NCBI GenBank assembly: GCA_001045525.1
Contig: LDWW01000004.1
Span: 1 to 64,000, forward strand
Source: Chitinispirillum alkaliphilum
Lineage (GTDB): Bacteria > Fibrobacterota > Chitinivibrionia > Chitinivibrionales > Chitinispirillaceae
Direction: 5' to 3'
DNA: 64,000 nucleotides
Below are positions 17,510 to 26,487 of this stretch, in pieces. Positions within the stretch are counted from its first letter, which is position 1. Every line of letters begins with the position of its first letter. Below the pieces are notes generated by a model. The model worked only from the letters and a program-made list of their open reading frames with translations. It made no database searches and was not told where the DNA came from. The translations under genes were made by a program, and so were the position numbers.

Positions 17510-18751
17510 TTATTCATAACGGATCGACTCAGCTGGCAACATCTTCGAGGCCCTCCATGCAGGATAGAGCGTTGCGAGCCAGCAAACCACATTTGCCGCC
17601 AGATACACCGCTATCACATCAAAGGTCCTCACCAGCACAGGGACCTTGTCGATAAAGTAGATATCCCCCGGCAGCTCGATTATCTGAAAGCGATACTGTA
17701 CATAACAGAGTGCACCGCCTAACATTACCCCAAGTGTCGAGCCCAAAAATCCTACCACCACCCCGTTGAGCATAAAAAGCCTCATAATGGAACCGGATGT
17801 TGCCCCCATTCCCATCAAGACACCAATTTCCCTGCGTTTCTCGAGAATCATCATTATAAGTGAGGAAATAATATTGAAGGCAGCAACCACCATGATAAGC
17901 GAGATCACAATAAAAATTATAAGTCTCTCAAGTTTCATCCACTGGAAGAGAGTTTTGTGCTGTGTCTGCCAGTCAACAACCCTGTAGGGGTAACGGCCGA
18001 GTTTTTCATGCAGACTCTCTGCTATTCTGTCGGCCCTGAACAGATCGACTGTTTTGACATTTATCCCCTCCACCCCCGTCATGTTGAGAAGGTGTTGTGC
18101 AGAGGGGATCGAAACGTAGACAAGATTGAGATCATGCTCATGCATACCGGTTTCAAAAATACCCGAAACTGTGAATCTGGCCATTTTTGGAACAGGATCC
18201 ATCTGACCCTCTTCGGGTGCAAGGCTCATCAGCACCACCTCAGATCCATCACTCACACCCAGTTTAGCAGCAAGCGTTCTGCCTATAACGATACCGGGAA
18301 ACTTGCGGCCCCGGTTTGACTCCACGGTGTCCAGGTCGAAGGAACCCCGCGTTACGACAGATGAGATCTCGGTAACCGTATGTTCGGTCTCAGGAGATAC
18401 ACCGGTAAACATAACTCCCTCCTGAGCCTGCTCATGTTCTATGCCCGCTTTGCCGGTTATATAAGGGGATGCCCCGATAACCTGAGGGTGCTCAAGGATA
18501 CGCTCTATGAGCGATTCGTGATTGTGTATCGACCTTGACATGTGCTGGTCAACCCTGACATGAGCAAAAGTGCCCACGATCCTGTCGCGAACCTCTTTTT
18601 CAAAACCATTTGCAATGGAAAGAGCCACCACCAGCACAAAACTGCCAAGACACACCCCGACTGCCGATATATATGTTATCCAGGAGATAAAACCAATCTT
18701 ACGTTTTCCCCGCAAATATCTCAGCGCAACAAACCATTCCATACGACTCAA
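17510..18751 (-). CDS. lolC: LolC/LolE family lipoprotein-releasing permease
   Basis: This inner-membrane subunit of the Lol exporter has 413 residues. A first transmembrane helix (about 20-45, WITYISAVGVCLGSFVLVVA) is followed by a large periplasmic domain (about 50-270) and three C-terminal helices (about 275-400) with the FtsX-type core KRREIGVLMGMGATSGSIMRL. Only one permease gene is present, so the complex is probably a homodimer with LolD, as in diderms that lack separate LolC and LolE. The likely start is TTG at 18751 with AAGGA about 9 nt upstream; an ATG three codons inside is the alternative. Confidence 0.92.
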   Translation of the reverse strand: MSRMEWFVALRYLRGKRKIGFISWITYISAVGVCLGSFVLVVALSIANGFEKEVRDRIVGTFAHVRVDQHMSRSIHNHESLIERILEHPQVIGASPYITGKAGIEHEQAQEGVMFTGVSPETEHTVTEISSVVTRGSFDLDTVESNRGRKFPGIVIGRTLAAKLGVSDGSEVVLMSLAPEEGQMDPVPKMARFTVSGIFETGMHEHDLNLVYVSIPSAQHLLNMTGVEGINVKTVDLFRADRIAESLHEKLGRYPYRVVDWQTQHKTLFQWMKLERLIIFIVISLIMVVAAFNIISSLIMMILEKRREIGVLMGMGATSGSIMRLFMLNGVVVGFLGSTLGVMLGGALCYVQYRFQIIELPGDIYFIDKVPVLVRTFDVIAVYLAANVVCWLATLYPAWRASKMLPAESIRYE

Positions 18752-18788
18752 AACTTATTTCCTTCGAAAAGATTACAATCGGCAAAAC

Positions 18789-18807
18789 GGGCCGGCATTT
18801 CCGGCCC
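18789..18807 (-). terminator. Short GC hairpin between lysS and lolC
   Basis: GGGCCGG and CCGGCCC form a 7-bp stem with a 5-nt loop in the 75-nt gap between the lolC start and the lysS stop. Reading the minus strand, only GTTTTG follows, so termination would be partial at best. lysS and the lol genes may still be co-transcribed. Confidence 0.4.
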
Positions 18808-18826
18808 TGAAATGTAAAAAGAGAAA

Positions 18827-20317
18827 CTACTTTTCCGGCCTGAGCAGTGGAAAGAGCACCACATCCCTTAAAGTACCTGCATTGGTAAGCAATGCCACGA
18901 TACGGTCAATCCCCATTCCCCACCCGCTGATAGGGGGCATGCCGTATTCCATGCACAGCAGAAAATCGTTGTCAACATCCATGGTTTCGGTGTCCCCCTG
19001 AGCTTTGGCCTCAGCCTGTGCCTGAAAGCGTTGAGCCTGATCAACAGGATCAACAAGCTCAGAGTATGCATTTACCACCTCCCAGCCATTTATCACCAGC
19101 TGAAAGCGATCCACCACCGCGGGATTTTCATCATTTTTTCTGGCAAGAGGAGAAAGATCAAGCGGGTGATGAGTTATAAAGACTGGATTGATAAGTTTCG
19201 GACGTGAAACTTTTTTGTAAAGCAGATCAATAAGAGTACCCCGGCCGGCCTTTGAGATATTGACATCTGTATCAAACCTTATACCCTTGCTGTCAATCTC
19301 CCTGATCAACTCATCCCTGGTTTGAAACTTATCGATATCTATTCCGCAATCCCTGAGCAGAAGATCCCTGAATGACACCCTCGGCCACTCCCCCTCAAAG
19401 GAAATACTGGTTTCCTCATAGGTAATCTCAAGGCTGCCCTGAACTTTTTGAAGCAGATGTTTCATGAGCCGCTCGGTGAAATCCATATTGTCAATATAAT
19501 TCCAGTAAGCACAGTAATATTCAAGAAGTGTAAAATCGGGAAGATGAGATGCATCGACTCCCTCATTTCTGAAAGAGCGGGCGAACTCATATACTCTGTC
19601 AAAGCCACCGGCAATGGCGCGTTTGAGATAGGTTTCAGGGGCGATACGCAGAAACACATCGATGTCCAGAGCGTTGTTGTGTGTGACAAAAGGCCTGGCA
19701 AGTGCACCACTGGCCTTATTGGTCAGAACCGGAGTGTCAATTTCTGTGAACTCATTTTCATCCAGAAAGTTTCTTATCGTGCGTATGATCTCAGTACGCT
19801 TTTTAAAACGCTCACGGGACTCCTCAGACATGATAAGGTCAAGGTAACGTCTGCGCAGGCGCAGCTCCGGATCAGTCAGCCCATGGAACTTCTCCGGTAA
19901 AGGCCGGAGTGTTTTGGATAGAAATGTAAAATCCTGAACATCTATGGTTTTCTCACCCGTTTTGGTCACAATCATCTTACCTTCAACACCAATAAAGTCA
20001 CCCACATCCACTACATCCCTGAACCGGGCAAACTTTTCACCGAGTGCATTTTTCTGCAGAGCAAACTGAAGTTTGCCGTTTATATCAAAAAGGTGTCCAA
20101 AAGCAAGTTTCCCGAAATAGCGAAGTGACAAAACTCTTCCTGCAACACGGACTGCTTCGGTGTCAACCGACAACTCAAGAGCCTCCTCAAGAGAATGAGT
20201 TCTTTTGTAACTGTCCGCATAAGGTTCATGCCCAGCATCGCGGATCTGGGGAATCTTTGCTAAACGCACCTGCATCTGCTCATTGTGCTCTGCCTGTAAC
20301 TCCACTTTGTTCTCCAT
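18827..20317 (-). CDS. lysS: Class II lysyl-tRNA synthetase
   Basis: LysS charges tRNA-Lys. The chosen ATG at 20317 (496 residues) has GAGGGG 9 nt upstream; a longer frame to 20338 lacks one. An N-terminal OB-fold anticodon-binding domain (about 60-170, VRVAGRVLSLRYFGKLAF) is followed by the class II catalytic core with motif 1 (RTEIIRTIRNFLDENEFTEIDTP region), motif 2 (YEFARSFRNEGVDASHLPDFT) and motif 3 (PPISGWGMGIDRIVALL). The product is full length. It is the first gene of the minus-strand envelope cluster. lysS next to lolC-lolD is a recurrent order in diderm bacteria. Confidence 0.96.
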   Translation of the reverse strand: MENKVELQAEHNEQMQVRLAKIPQIRDAGHEPYADSYKRTHSLEEALELSVDTEAVRVAGRVLSLRYFGKLAFGHLFDINGKLQFALQKNALGEKFARFRDVVDVGDFIGVEGKMIVTKTGEKTIDVQDFTFLSKTLRPLPEKFHGLTDPELRLRRRYLDLIMSEESRERFKKRTEIIRTIRNFLDENEFTEIDTPVLTNKASGALARPFVTHNNALDIDVFLRIAPETYLKRAIAGGFDRVYEFARSFRNEGVDASHLPDFTLLEYYCAYWNYIDNMDFTERLMKHLLQKVQGSLEITYEETSISFEGEWPRVSFRDLLLRDCGIDIDKFQTRDELIREIDSKGIRFDTDVNISKAGRGTLIDLLYKKVSRPKLINPVFITHHPLDLSPLARKNDENPAVVDRFQLVINGWEVVNAYSELVDPVDQAQRFQAQAEAKAQGDTETMDVDNDFLLCMEYGMPPISGWGMGIDRIVALLTNAGTLRDVVLFPLLRPEK

Positions 20318-20616
20318 TTCTAACCCCTCACACTCCATCGGCTGCAGACCGATTTTGCTGAAAAAATCATTACGAACCAGTTCCCCCCTTATTTAAAGCA
20401 TCAAAACACAAGAGAAGGAAACAGTGTAAAATAGTTTGAGCGGGGAATCTTTTCCATCAATTATGTTAACAGAAACTGTTCTTTTGCCAAAACCCATTTG
20501 ACACACAACCTCTCAGCACTCACAAATTGGCATCTCGTATATTCCAATCCGGCAAACACTTTATTTTTCCCTCAGACGTATTTCAAAAGAAAAATCCTCA
20601 GGAGACAGAAACAGCT
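20318..20616. promoter_or_regulatory. Divergent intergenic region between lysS and the site-2 protease gene
   Basis: About 300 bp separate the two divergently read genes and must carry the promoter for the minus-strand cluster starting at lysS. A TTGACA-like hexamer lies at 20498-20503 on the plus strand, but no good -10 box sits at the right distance. No RNA gene was seen. Confidence 0.4.
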
Positions 20617-21273
20617 ATGACAGAATTTGAGAAAATTTTATACCGGCTCCCGGCCATACTGATAGCCCTCACTATCCACGAGCTCGCTCACGGATGGGTC
20701 GCGTATAAGCTGGGCGACTCAACCGCAAAAGATTCGGGCCGGCTCACACTCAACCCCCTCAGCCATTTAGACCCACTTGGAACAATCATGCTGATTTTCA
20801 GTCCCTTCGGATGGGCAAAACCGGTCCCGGTAAACGGCTACAACCTCAAAAACCCCAAGCGGGACTTGCTGTACATAAGTGCTGCCGGTCCGGTATCAAA
20901 TATTATCTTAGCTGTAACTTTCGGAGTTATACTTCATCTGATAAGCAGCAATGCGCCGCAGCTGCTCAACTATCCAATAATAAGCATTTCTCTGCATCTG
21001 GGCGTTATGATTAATTTAGGACTGGCTTTTTTCAATCTGTTGCCGATGCCCCCTCTGGATGGGTCAAAAATCATGATGGGCATATTGCCAAACCGCTATC
21101 TGCCCGGATATATCAACATTTCAAAACATGTACCGGCTGTTTTTATAACGCTGATCGTGGCAGAATGGGCAATTCCGGGAATAAACATATTCTCCAGAAT
21201 AATCAATCCGCTCTTCATACCTTTTTATTACTTCTGGATGGAAGTAATAACCACCATCACAAAACTGTTATAA
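20617..21273 (+). CDS. Site-2 protease family (M50) intramembrane metalloprotease
   Basis: This polytopic membrane zinc protease of the short M50 class cuts substrates within the membrane. The start at 20617 is chosen for its AGGAGA box; the frame stays open 30 codons upstream. The 218 residues carry the zinc motif HELAH (in ALTIHELAHGW), a second membrane segment with SAAGPVSNIILAV, and the third zinc ligand motif LPMPPLDGSKI. There is no PDZ domain, unlike RseP. The substrate is unknown; relatives occur widely as housekeeping single genes. It stands alone and converges on pyrE. Confidence 0.9.
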   Translation: MTEFEKILYRLPAILIALTIHELAHGWVAYKLGDSTAKDSGRLTLNPLSHLDPLGTIMLIFSPFGWAKPVPVNGYNLKNPKRDLLYISAAGPVSNIILAVTFGVILHLISSNAPQLLNYPIISISLHLGVMINLGLAFFNLLPMPPLDGSKIMMGILPNRYLPGYINISKHVPAVFITLIVAEWAIPGINIFSRIINPLFIPFYYFWMEVITTITKLL

Positions 21274-21479
21274 CCCCTTAAGATCAGGTGGAGGGGGGGG
21301 CTCCCTCAAACGAGAGGAAATCCCCGATCTCCAAACGGGGCTCCAGACCTCTTCGCACGAAGACAAACTAAAGGTTGGCAAGATTCCCCGCTTATTAGAA
21401 GGCCCCCGAAATCCCACAGTTGTAACAGGGTGCCCTCCAAAGCCAATTAAGTTTAACCAGTGAGGTCTCTTCGGGAATT

Positions 21480-22157
21480 TCAGCCGGTTGCCCCATATTG
21501 CTTTCTGTATTCTTCAATTCTCTTAAGCATCGAATCATCGAGAATGACCTCACCGTTGATCTCTCTGTTATGCAGATAGGAGACAATCTCATCGAGAGTG
21601 ACGATTGCAAAGGTCTTGAGGCCAAACTCATCCTGAAGCTCAGAGAGTGCGCTTTTTTCTGTTGAACCCCTCTCCATTCTGTCCACAGAGACAACAAGAC
21701 CGACGACCTTAAGATCTGCGCAGGCTTTGAGAAGAGGGATCGATTCCCGCACCGATGTTCCTGCGGTGGTGACATCTTCTATTATCACAACCCTGTCGCT
21801 TGCCTGTGGAGGATGTCCCACAATCGAGCCCCCTTCACCATGGTCCTTTATTTCTTTGCGGTTGAAACAGAATGACACATTATGTGAATAGGAGCTGAAC
21901 AGCGCAGTTGAAGCAGTAACTCCAAGTGGAATACCCTTATATGCAGGCCCGAAAAGCACATCAAAGTCCCTGTCCATATGCTCATTGAGTGCAGCAGCAT
22001 AAAACTGCCCCAGCTTTAACAGCTGCTCTCCGGTACTGTAGTTACCTGTGTTTATGAAAAAGGGAGTTTTGCGGCCGCTTTTCGTTACAAAATCACCAAA
22101 TTTTAACACCTTTGATTCAATCATAAACTCGATGAACTCTTTTTTGTACTGTTCCAT
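21480..22157 (-). CDS. pyrE: Orotate phosphoribosyltransferase
   Basis: PyrE makes OMP from orotate and PRPP in pyrimidine synthesis. The start at 22157 follows AAGGAG; the frame extends 20 codons upstream without support. The 225 residues contain GDFVTKSGRKTPFFINTG near the start, the FGPAYKGIPLGV stretch and the PRPP-binding motif RVVIIEDVTTAGTSVRES. The length fits the family. The neighbouring minus-strand genes are a metallo-hydrolase 46 nt upstream and a GGDEF protein. No other pyr gene is present nearby. Confidence 0.95.
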   Translation of the reverse strand: MEQYKKEFIEFMIESKVLKFGDFVTKSGRKTPFFINTGNYSTGEQLLKLGQFYAAALNEHMDRDFDVLFGPAYKGIPLGVTASTALFSSYSHNVSFCFNRKEIKDHGEGGSIVGHPPQASDRVVIIEDVTTAGTSVRESIPLLKACADLKVVGLVVSVDRMERGSTEKSALSELQDEFGLKTFAIVTLDEIVSYLHNREINGEVILDDSMLKRIEEYRKQYGATG

Positions 22158-22203
22158 TCCGCTCCTTCGAGAAAAATTTATGGACTTTAAAAACTTGACT
22201 GCG

Positions 22204-22995
22204 TTAAACCTCCACACTCAACCCGTCGCAGGCAAACTCCATCCATGGGTCAAGCGAGGCAGAGTCTGCCTCATAATCAATGAGATGACTCATGTGTATA
22301 AAATAACATTTTTCAGGAGAAAGATCTCTGGCCAATGCGACACTTTCCCCAAGGGTGAGGTGAGTTGAGTGTTCTTTTCCATCGTGAAGACAGTCGAGGA
22401 TAAGAATATCCAGTCCGCTCAACAGCTCCATGGCTTTTGGGGTAATTGCTTTTATATCAGGAACATACCCCACATTTGCCACCCTGTACCCCAGACAACC
22501 GCTCAGAAGACCATGGGTAACAGGAACCGGGGTGATATCGAGTTCATGAATTTTGATGGGCGATTTAATTTCAATAGTATTGAGCTCCGGAACACCTCCC
22601 CCGGGGTATGAGATGTCGCTGAAGGCGTAGGAGAAAGTCTGGCGAACGGATTGCAGTGTTTCGGCTGATCCGTACATGTTGAGAGGAGCACTCCTGGTGT
22701 ATGATCTGATATCGGGAATGCCGCTTATGTGGTCAGCATGAGCATGTGTCAGCAACACAGAATGGATTGATTTTATCCTCTCTCTCAGTGCCTGTTCCCT
22801 GAAATCACTTGAAACGTCGATGAGTATATTGCCCTTCTCATGTTCGATAAACAGAGAAGAGCGTGTACGGGAGTGTTTTTTATCGTAAAGGGAGCGTCTG
22901 CACACATCTTTGCGGCAGGATTTATGGTCATTGATCATACAGTCGAGAGAGGGCACACCGTGAGAAGTCCCTGTGCCCAGGAATATCAGTTTCAT
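22204..22995 (-). CDS. PhnP-like metallo-beta-lactamase-fold hydrolase
   Basis: This 263-residue protein has the metallo-beta-lactamase fold. MKLIFLGTGTSHGVPSLDC begins the first strands, and the metal-binding motif is THAHADHISGIPDIR. A Cys cluster (C-x8-C-x4-C near residues 19-35) resembles the structural zinc site of PhnP, a phosphodiesterase of phosphonate breakdown. No other phn gene is present, so the substrate is probably a cyclic or nucleotide phosphodiester but is not known. A GGGAG box sits just ahead of the ATG. It lies 43 nt downstream of the GGDEF gene and may share its transcript. Confidence 0.85.
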   Translation of the reverse strand: MKLIFLGTGTSHGVPSLDCMINDHKSCRKDVCRRSLYDKKHSRTRSSLFIEHEKGNILIDVSSDFREQALRERIKSIHSVLLTHAHADHISGIPDIRSYTRSAPLNMYGSAETLQSVRQTFSYAFSDISYPGGGVPELNTIEIKSPIKIHELDITPVPVTHGLLSGCLGYRVANVGYVPDIKAITPKAMELLSGLDILILDCLHDGKEHSTHLTLGESVALARDLSPEKCYFIHMSHLIDYEADSASLDPWMEFACDGLSVEV

Positions 22996-23038
22996 CTTTT
23001 CTCCCGTATTGGATGCAGGGGAATTGAGGTCGATAACT

Positions 23039-25147
23039 TCAGATGCTCATGTCAGCACTGAAAGGAGTGATTCTGTTCCGCCCGTTTTGTTTTGAGAAGT
23101 AGAGTGCCTTATCGGCGCCATCTATCAGCTGCTTTTGATTTGAGCAATTTTCATGCAGATGTGCACATCCGATACTTACCGTCACTTTCAGCTTATCTTC
23201 ACCTGAAACTATTACTTTCTGCTCTATGGATTTTCTTATTCTCTCAGCGGTAACCAGAGCCCCTTTTTTATCGGTCTCTGTGATAATCACAGCAAACTCC
23301 TCACCTCCGTAGCGGGCAGGGAAATCATTAACCCTTATGGAGGCTTTTATTGTTTTTGAGATCTCTTTTAACACCAGGTCCCCTACAGGATGCCCGTAGG
23401 TATCGTTGAATGATTTGAAATGGTCGATATCCATCAGAAGCAAAGAGATATTATGGCCATTTCGGTTTGATCTCTCAATTTCTCTGGAGAGGATATCCTG
23501 AAAGTTTCTGTGATTGTTCAACCCTGTTAAGCCGTCAGTGGTGGCAAGCATCTCCATTTTCTTGTATAAAACAGCCCTAATGTAGGCAACTGAAGCATTC
23601 TCGACAATTGTTGAAAGTACCTGCTCCAGTTCATCAGTGAACAATCCGGGCTTGTCACTTTCTACCGAGAAGAGCCCCACACAATCTTTTTTGTCATCGA
23701 CAACGGGGATCACAATAAGCGAGCGTAGTCTGTTGTCAACAGGTTCATCGGGAGAGAAGCGATAGTATCTGTCTTTATACAGTAACATGTCTGAGATCTT
23801 TACATTTTTCTTCTTAAGGGCTGCAAAAGAGAAAAGTCCGGCATTGAGAGGATATTCCACTCCTTGGGACAACCCCACACTTTCCCCAACCACCCTGTCG
23901 ATGACGATTTTCCCCCGCGGCTCATCATACAACGCAAGTGTGAGCCTGCTGCTTTGAGCGACCTGAGGTATTACTTTGAAAAGCACATCAAATACATCGT
24001 CGGTTTTCAGTGCATTTATAAACTGATGACTCGCCTCATAGAAAACCTGAAAAGTTGAAGCTGCCTGCTGCTGGAAGAATCTCATCCGAACATTGGTGAT
24101 CAGAGCGGCTGCGATGTTTGAGAATCGTTTTAAAAGTTCTTTATCATGGTCCTTAAATGCGTTGCTGTCGACACTGTCAAGAAGAATAAATCCAAGCAGT
24201 TCGCCCTCCTGCGACATAATAGAAACTGCCAAAACAGATTTAACCATTTCGTATTGTGAGTAGTAGAAAAGATCAGAGCGGTAGAGAGTCATATCACCAC
24301 TCATGAATACATGTTTTGTCGTACCCAAAGCCCCAAACACACCATCACCAAGACTCAGCTTTGCGTTGGGATTGATCGCGATGCTCTTTGCCTGAAAGGT
24401 GCTCAGCTTGAAAACACGTTCAGCCGAATCATAAATAAACAGCAGTGTGTTGTAAGCCTTAAAATTTCTGCTGATGAAAAACACCACACTTGACAACTGT
24501 TCATTCATGGCATTGTCTTTGTTGCCAGGGCCCTCGGTGTTGCCAAAAGCGCCTTTTCCTGACGGTTCTTCAGTTTTGCTCGCCTCGGGTGGTTTTTTAT
24601 TCTCTTCCCGCCATTTCAGTCGTCTCTCTTTCATTTCCAGCGCTGCAGTTTTTCTCTTTTGCAACTCAGGAATTAACCCTGCAGCAGAGAGAGCAGCCAG
24701 AACCGGCACCCCGGACAGAAGAGAGGTAAGACTTACCGATGTCGCTGCGGAAATCTGCAGATACATTTCCCAGGCCTCAGCCATAACAAACACCATTGTT
24801 ACCTGAAACCATGCACCATTTTTATTCAGCAGTGACGCACTGGCCACAAGGGCAAAGAGCATAGGAATATATGCTGCATCAACTATTTCGTTTCCTGAAG
24901 AGGCCTGTGCAGCCAGAAAAACCAGGGCAAACAGGGTAACAAACCACTGTGAGCCCACATTTTGCAGCGGTTTCCTTGTTGAAGTGACAAAAAGGGAAAC
25001 AAGCCCCAAAAAAGAAGTGGCGAGCAGAGCAGCTGAAAAAAGTATTGTATCCGGCAGTAAATAATCAAATTGCCCCAACGAAGAAATAGCAACTATTGCC
25101 AGAGCTGCGATGTAATGTATCAAAAAGAGTGTCGGTTTGATTTTCAT
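23039..25147 (-). CDS. Membrane-bound diguanylate cyclase with two GAF domains
   Basis: The product of 702 residues should make cyclic di-GMP from GTP. Several hydrophobic segments in about 1-165 anchor it in the inner membrane. A charged linker (about 165-215) leads to two GAF sensor domains (about 215-355 and 365-525), then a GGDEF domain (about 540-702). The active-site motif is GGEEF (in RYGGEEFAVII), with an RVND inhibitory-site motif (RxxD) five residues before it, so product feedback is expected. DGLTGLNNHRNF and MDIDHFKSFNDTYGH are textbook cyclase segments. No EAL or HD-GYP phosphodiesterase lies in the window. The start has only a tight AAAGGG box. Confidence 0.92.
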   Translation of the reverse strand: MKIKPTLFLIHYIAALAIVAISSLGQFDYLLPDTILFSAALLATSFLGLVSLFVTSTRKPLQNVGSQWFVTLFALVFLAAQASSGNEIVDAAYIPMLFALVASASLLNKNGAWFQVTMVFVMAEAWEMYLQISAATSVSLTSLLSGVPVLAALSAAGLIPELQKRKTAALEMKERRLKWREENKKPPEASKTEEPSGKGAFGNTEGPGNKDNAMNEQLSSVVFFISRNFKAYNTLLFIYDSAERVFKLSTFQAKSIAINPNAKLSLGDGVFGALGTTKHVFMSGDMTLYRSDLFYYSQYEMVKSVLAVSIMSQEGELLGFILLDSVDSNAFKDHDKELLKRFSNIAAALITNVRMRFFQQQAASTFQVFYEASHQFINALKTDDVFDVLFKVIPQVAQSSRLTLALYDEPRGKIVIDRVVGESVGLSQGVEYPLNAGLFSFAALKKKNVKISDMLLYKDRYYRFSPDEPVDNRLRSLIVIPVVDDKKDCVGLFSVESDKPGLFTDELEQVLSTIVENASVAYIRAVLYKKMEMLATTDGLTGLNNHRNFQDILSREIERSNRNGHNISLLLMDIDHFKSFNDTYGHPVGDLVLKEISKTIKASIRVNDFPARYGGEEFAVIITETDKKGALVTAERIRKSIEQKVIVSGEDKLKVTVSIGCAHLHENCSNQKQLIDGADKALYFSKQNGRNRITPFSADMSI

Positions 25148-25240
25148 CCCTTTACCACTTATGTATTATTGCAAATAAACGAAAATGGAGCTATTTTACT
25201 ACTATCAACATATCCAAGAAAACTTAATGAATTACCCTAA

Positions 25241-26389
25241 ATGGCTTACAAAACAAATTATATAATAAGATTTAAAAAATATCTGCTAAAAACTCTGGGA
25301 GATGACAGGTCAAAAAAGCTTCTGTCCAGATATTTTACAAATATACATAAATTGCCAGATATTTCGCTCCCCTCAGATTTGGAAAATGTAAAATCACTAC
25401 TTATCATTCTTCCACTGGACATGATGGAGCTGACCCTGCAGATGAAAAATCTGTCCATGCTTATGTCGCGTTTCGGGGATTGTAAAACAGTTTTTCTGTG
25501 CGAGGAAAACCTCGCGCCCTTTGTTTCCGGATTCCAAAACAGTGAAACTATAACATTTCAACCGGAAGAAAAAGACCTCTTCAGTCCGGAGTGGAAAAAA
25601 TTATACTCCGAGGTTTCAGATCTCTTTGATCTGTGTGTAATGCTGGAGAAAAACCCTGACCTTTCACTTCTGATGCTTGCGGCAAAAACAAATGCCCCGA
25701 TACGGGTGGGATACAAAAAAGGAAACTGCTCCCCGTTTCTGAATGTGTGCTTTAATCAGAATGAGACAGAAAAGACTATCTCTGAAAGGAACTGTTTTTT
25801 AGCCTCAACTCTTGGTGCAAAAAACAAAAAAGCAAACTGGTCCATTTCAAAGACCACCACAGAAGCATTAAAACAGGTGCTTAAAGAACATTCTCTGCCG
25901 GTGTCTTCTTCCTCATCATTGATTGGGATCGATCTGTATTTTCTGTCCCAAAATTTTGAAAAGGGCTGGGTAGAGGACCTCATTAAGGAGATTAAAAAAA
26001 TTCCGGATATCCATCTTTACTCTTTCGGTGGCATAAACAGCCAAGCCCCCTTACCATCCTGGGCGCGGGAGAGCGGTATAAAAATTCTGCCTCCGCTGTC
26101 GGTGCCCCGCACCACAGCACTTATAGCCCTGTCCAGGACCATTATTACAGGGAAAACAACACTGTTTGGGATGTGTTCATTGTTATCGGCCACAGCTATA
26201 GGTATTTTTGAAGAGGAAGAGTTGCGATTTTACTGCAAGGGGACGACATCTAAACTGAAAGGGATCGGTTATTGCAACTCACCGGACCATAGCACTATTG
26301 AGAAGATTATCTTATTTCTGAATAATCCCGTAAGCAAAAAGAAGACGTCCGGGAAGGCCGCGGCTCCAAAATTGAAAAAAAAACAATAA
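25241..26389 (+). CDS. Glycosyltransferase family 9-like protein, probably degenerate
   Basis: The 382-residue product has the layout of heptosyltransferase-type GT9 proteins: KSLLIILPLDMMELTLQM near residue 50, VSDLFDLCVML and APIRVGYKKG in the first half, and SLIGIDLYFL, IHLYSFGG and LIALSRTIITGKTTLFGM in the second. The usual strong GT9 signatures are blurred, so either a distant member or a non-catalytic relative is possible. A lysine-rich tail (KKKTSGKAAAPKLKKKQ) ends it. It has no signal peptide and would be cytoplasmic. It is read away from the GGDEF gene and in the same direction as the L,D-transpeptidase. I am not sure of the function. Confidence 0.5.
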   Translation: MAYKTNYIIRFKKYLLKTLGDDRSKKLLSRYFTNIHKLPDISLPSDLENVKSLLIILPLDMMELTLQMKNLSMLMSRFGDCKTVFLCEENLAPFVSGFQNSETITFQPEEKDLFSPEWKKLYSEVSDLFDLCVMLEKNPDLSLLMLAAKTNAPIRVGYKKGNCSPFLNVCFNQNETEKTISERNCFLASTLGAKNKKANWSISKTTTEALKQVLKEHSLPVSSSSSLIGIDLYFLSQNFEKGWVEDLIKEIKKIPDIHLYSFGGINSQAPLPSWARESGIKILPPLSVPRTTALIALSRTIITGKTTLFGMCSLLSATAIGIFEEEELRFYCKGTTSKLKGIGYCNSPDHSTIEKIILFLNNPVSKKKTSGKAAAPKLKKKQ

Positions 26390-26487
26390 TTCCTTTATAA
26401 TATATTGATAATACAGTAAATTTGAATAATACAGATTTACGCTTATAGAGGCGCGCTCGGTTCAATATTTTAAAACCATTTATAATC

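Noticed and set aside
21395-21775. 126-codon frame overlapping the end of pyrE
   Set aside because: It is out of frame with the conserved PRPP-binding region of PyrE and has no start signal.
22204-22995. Assigning phnP and a phosphonate-degradation role
   Set aside because: The fold and Cys cluster match, but no other phn gene is present, so only PhnP-like is justified.
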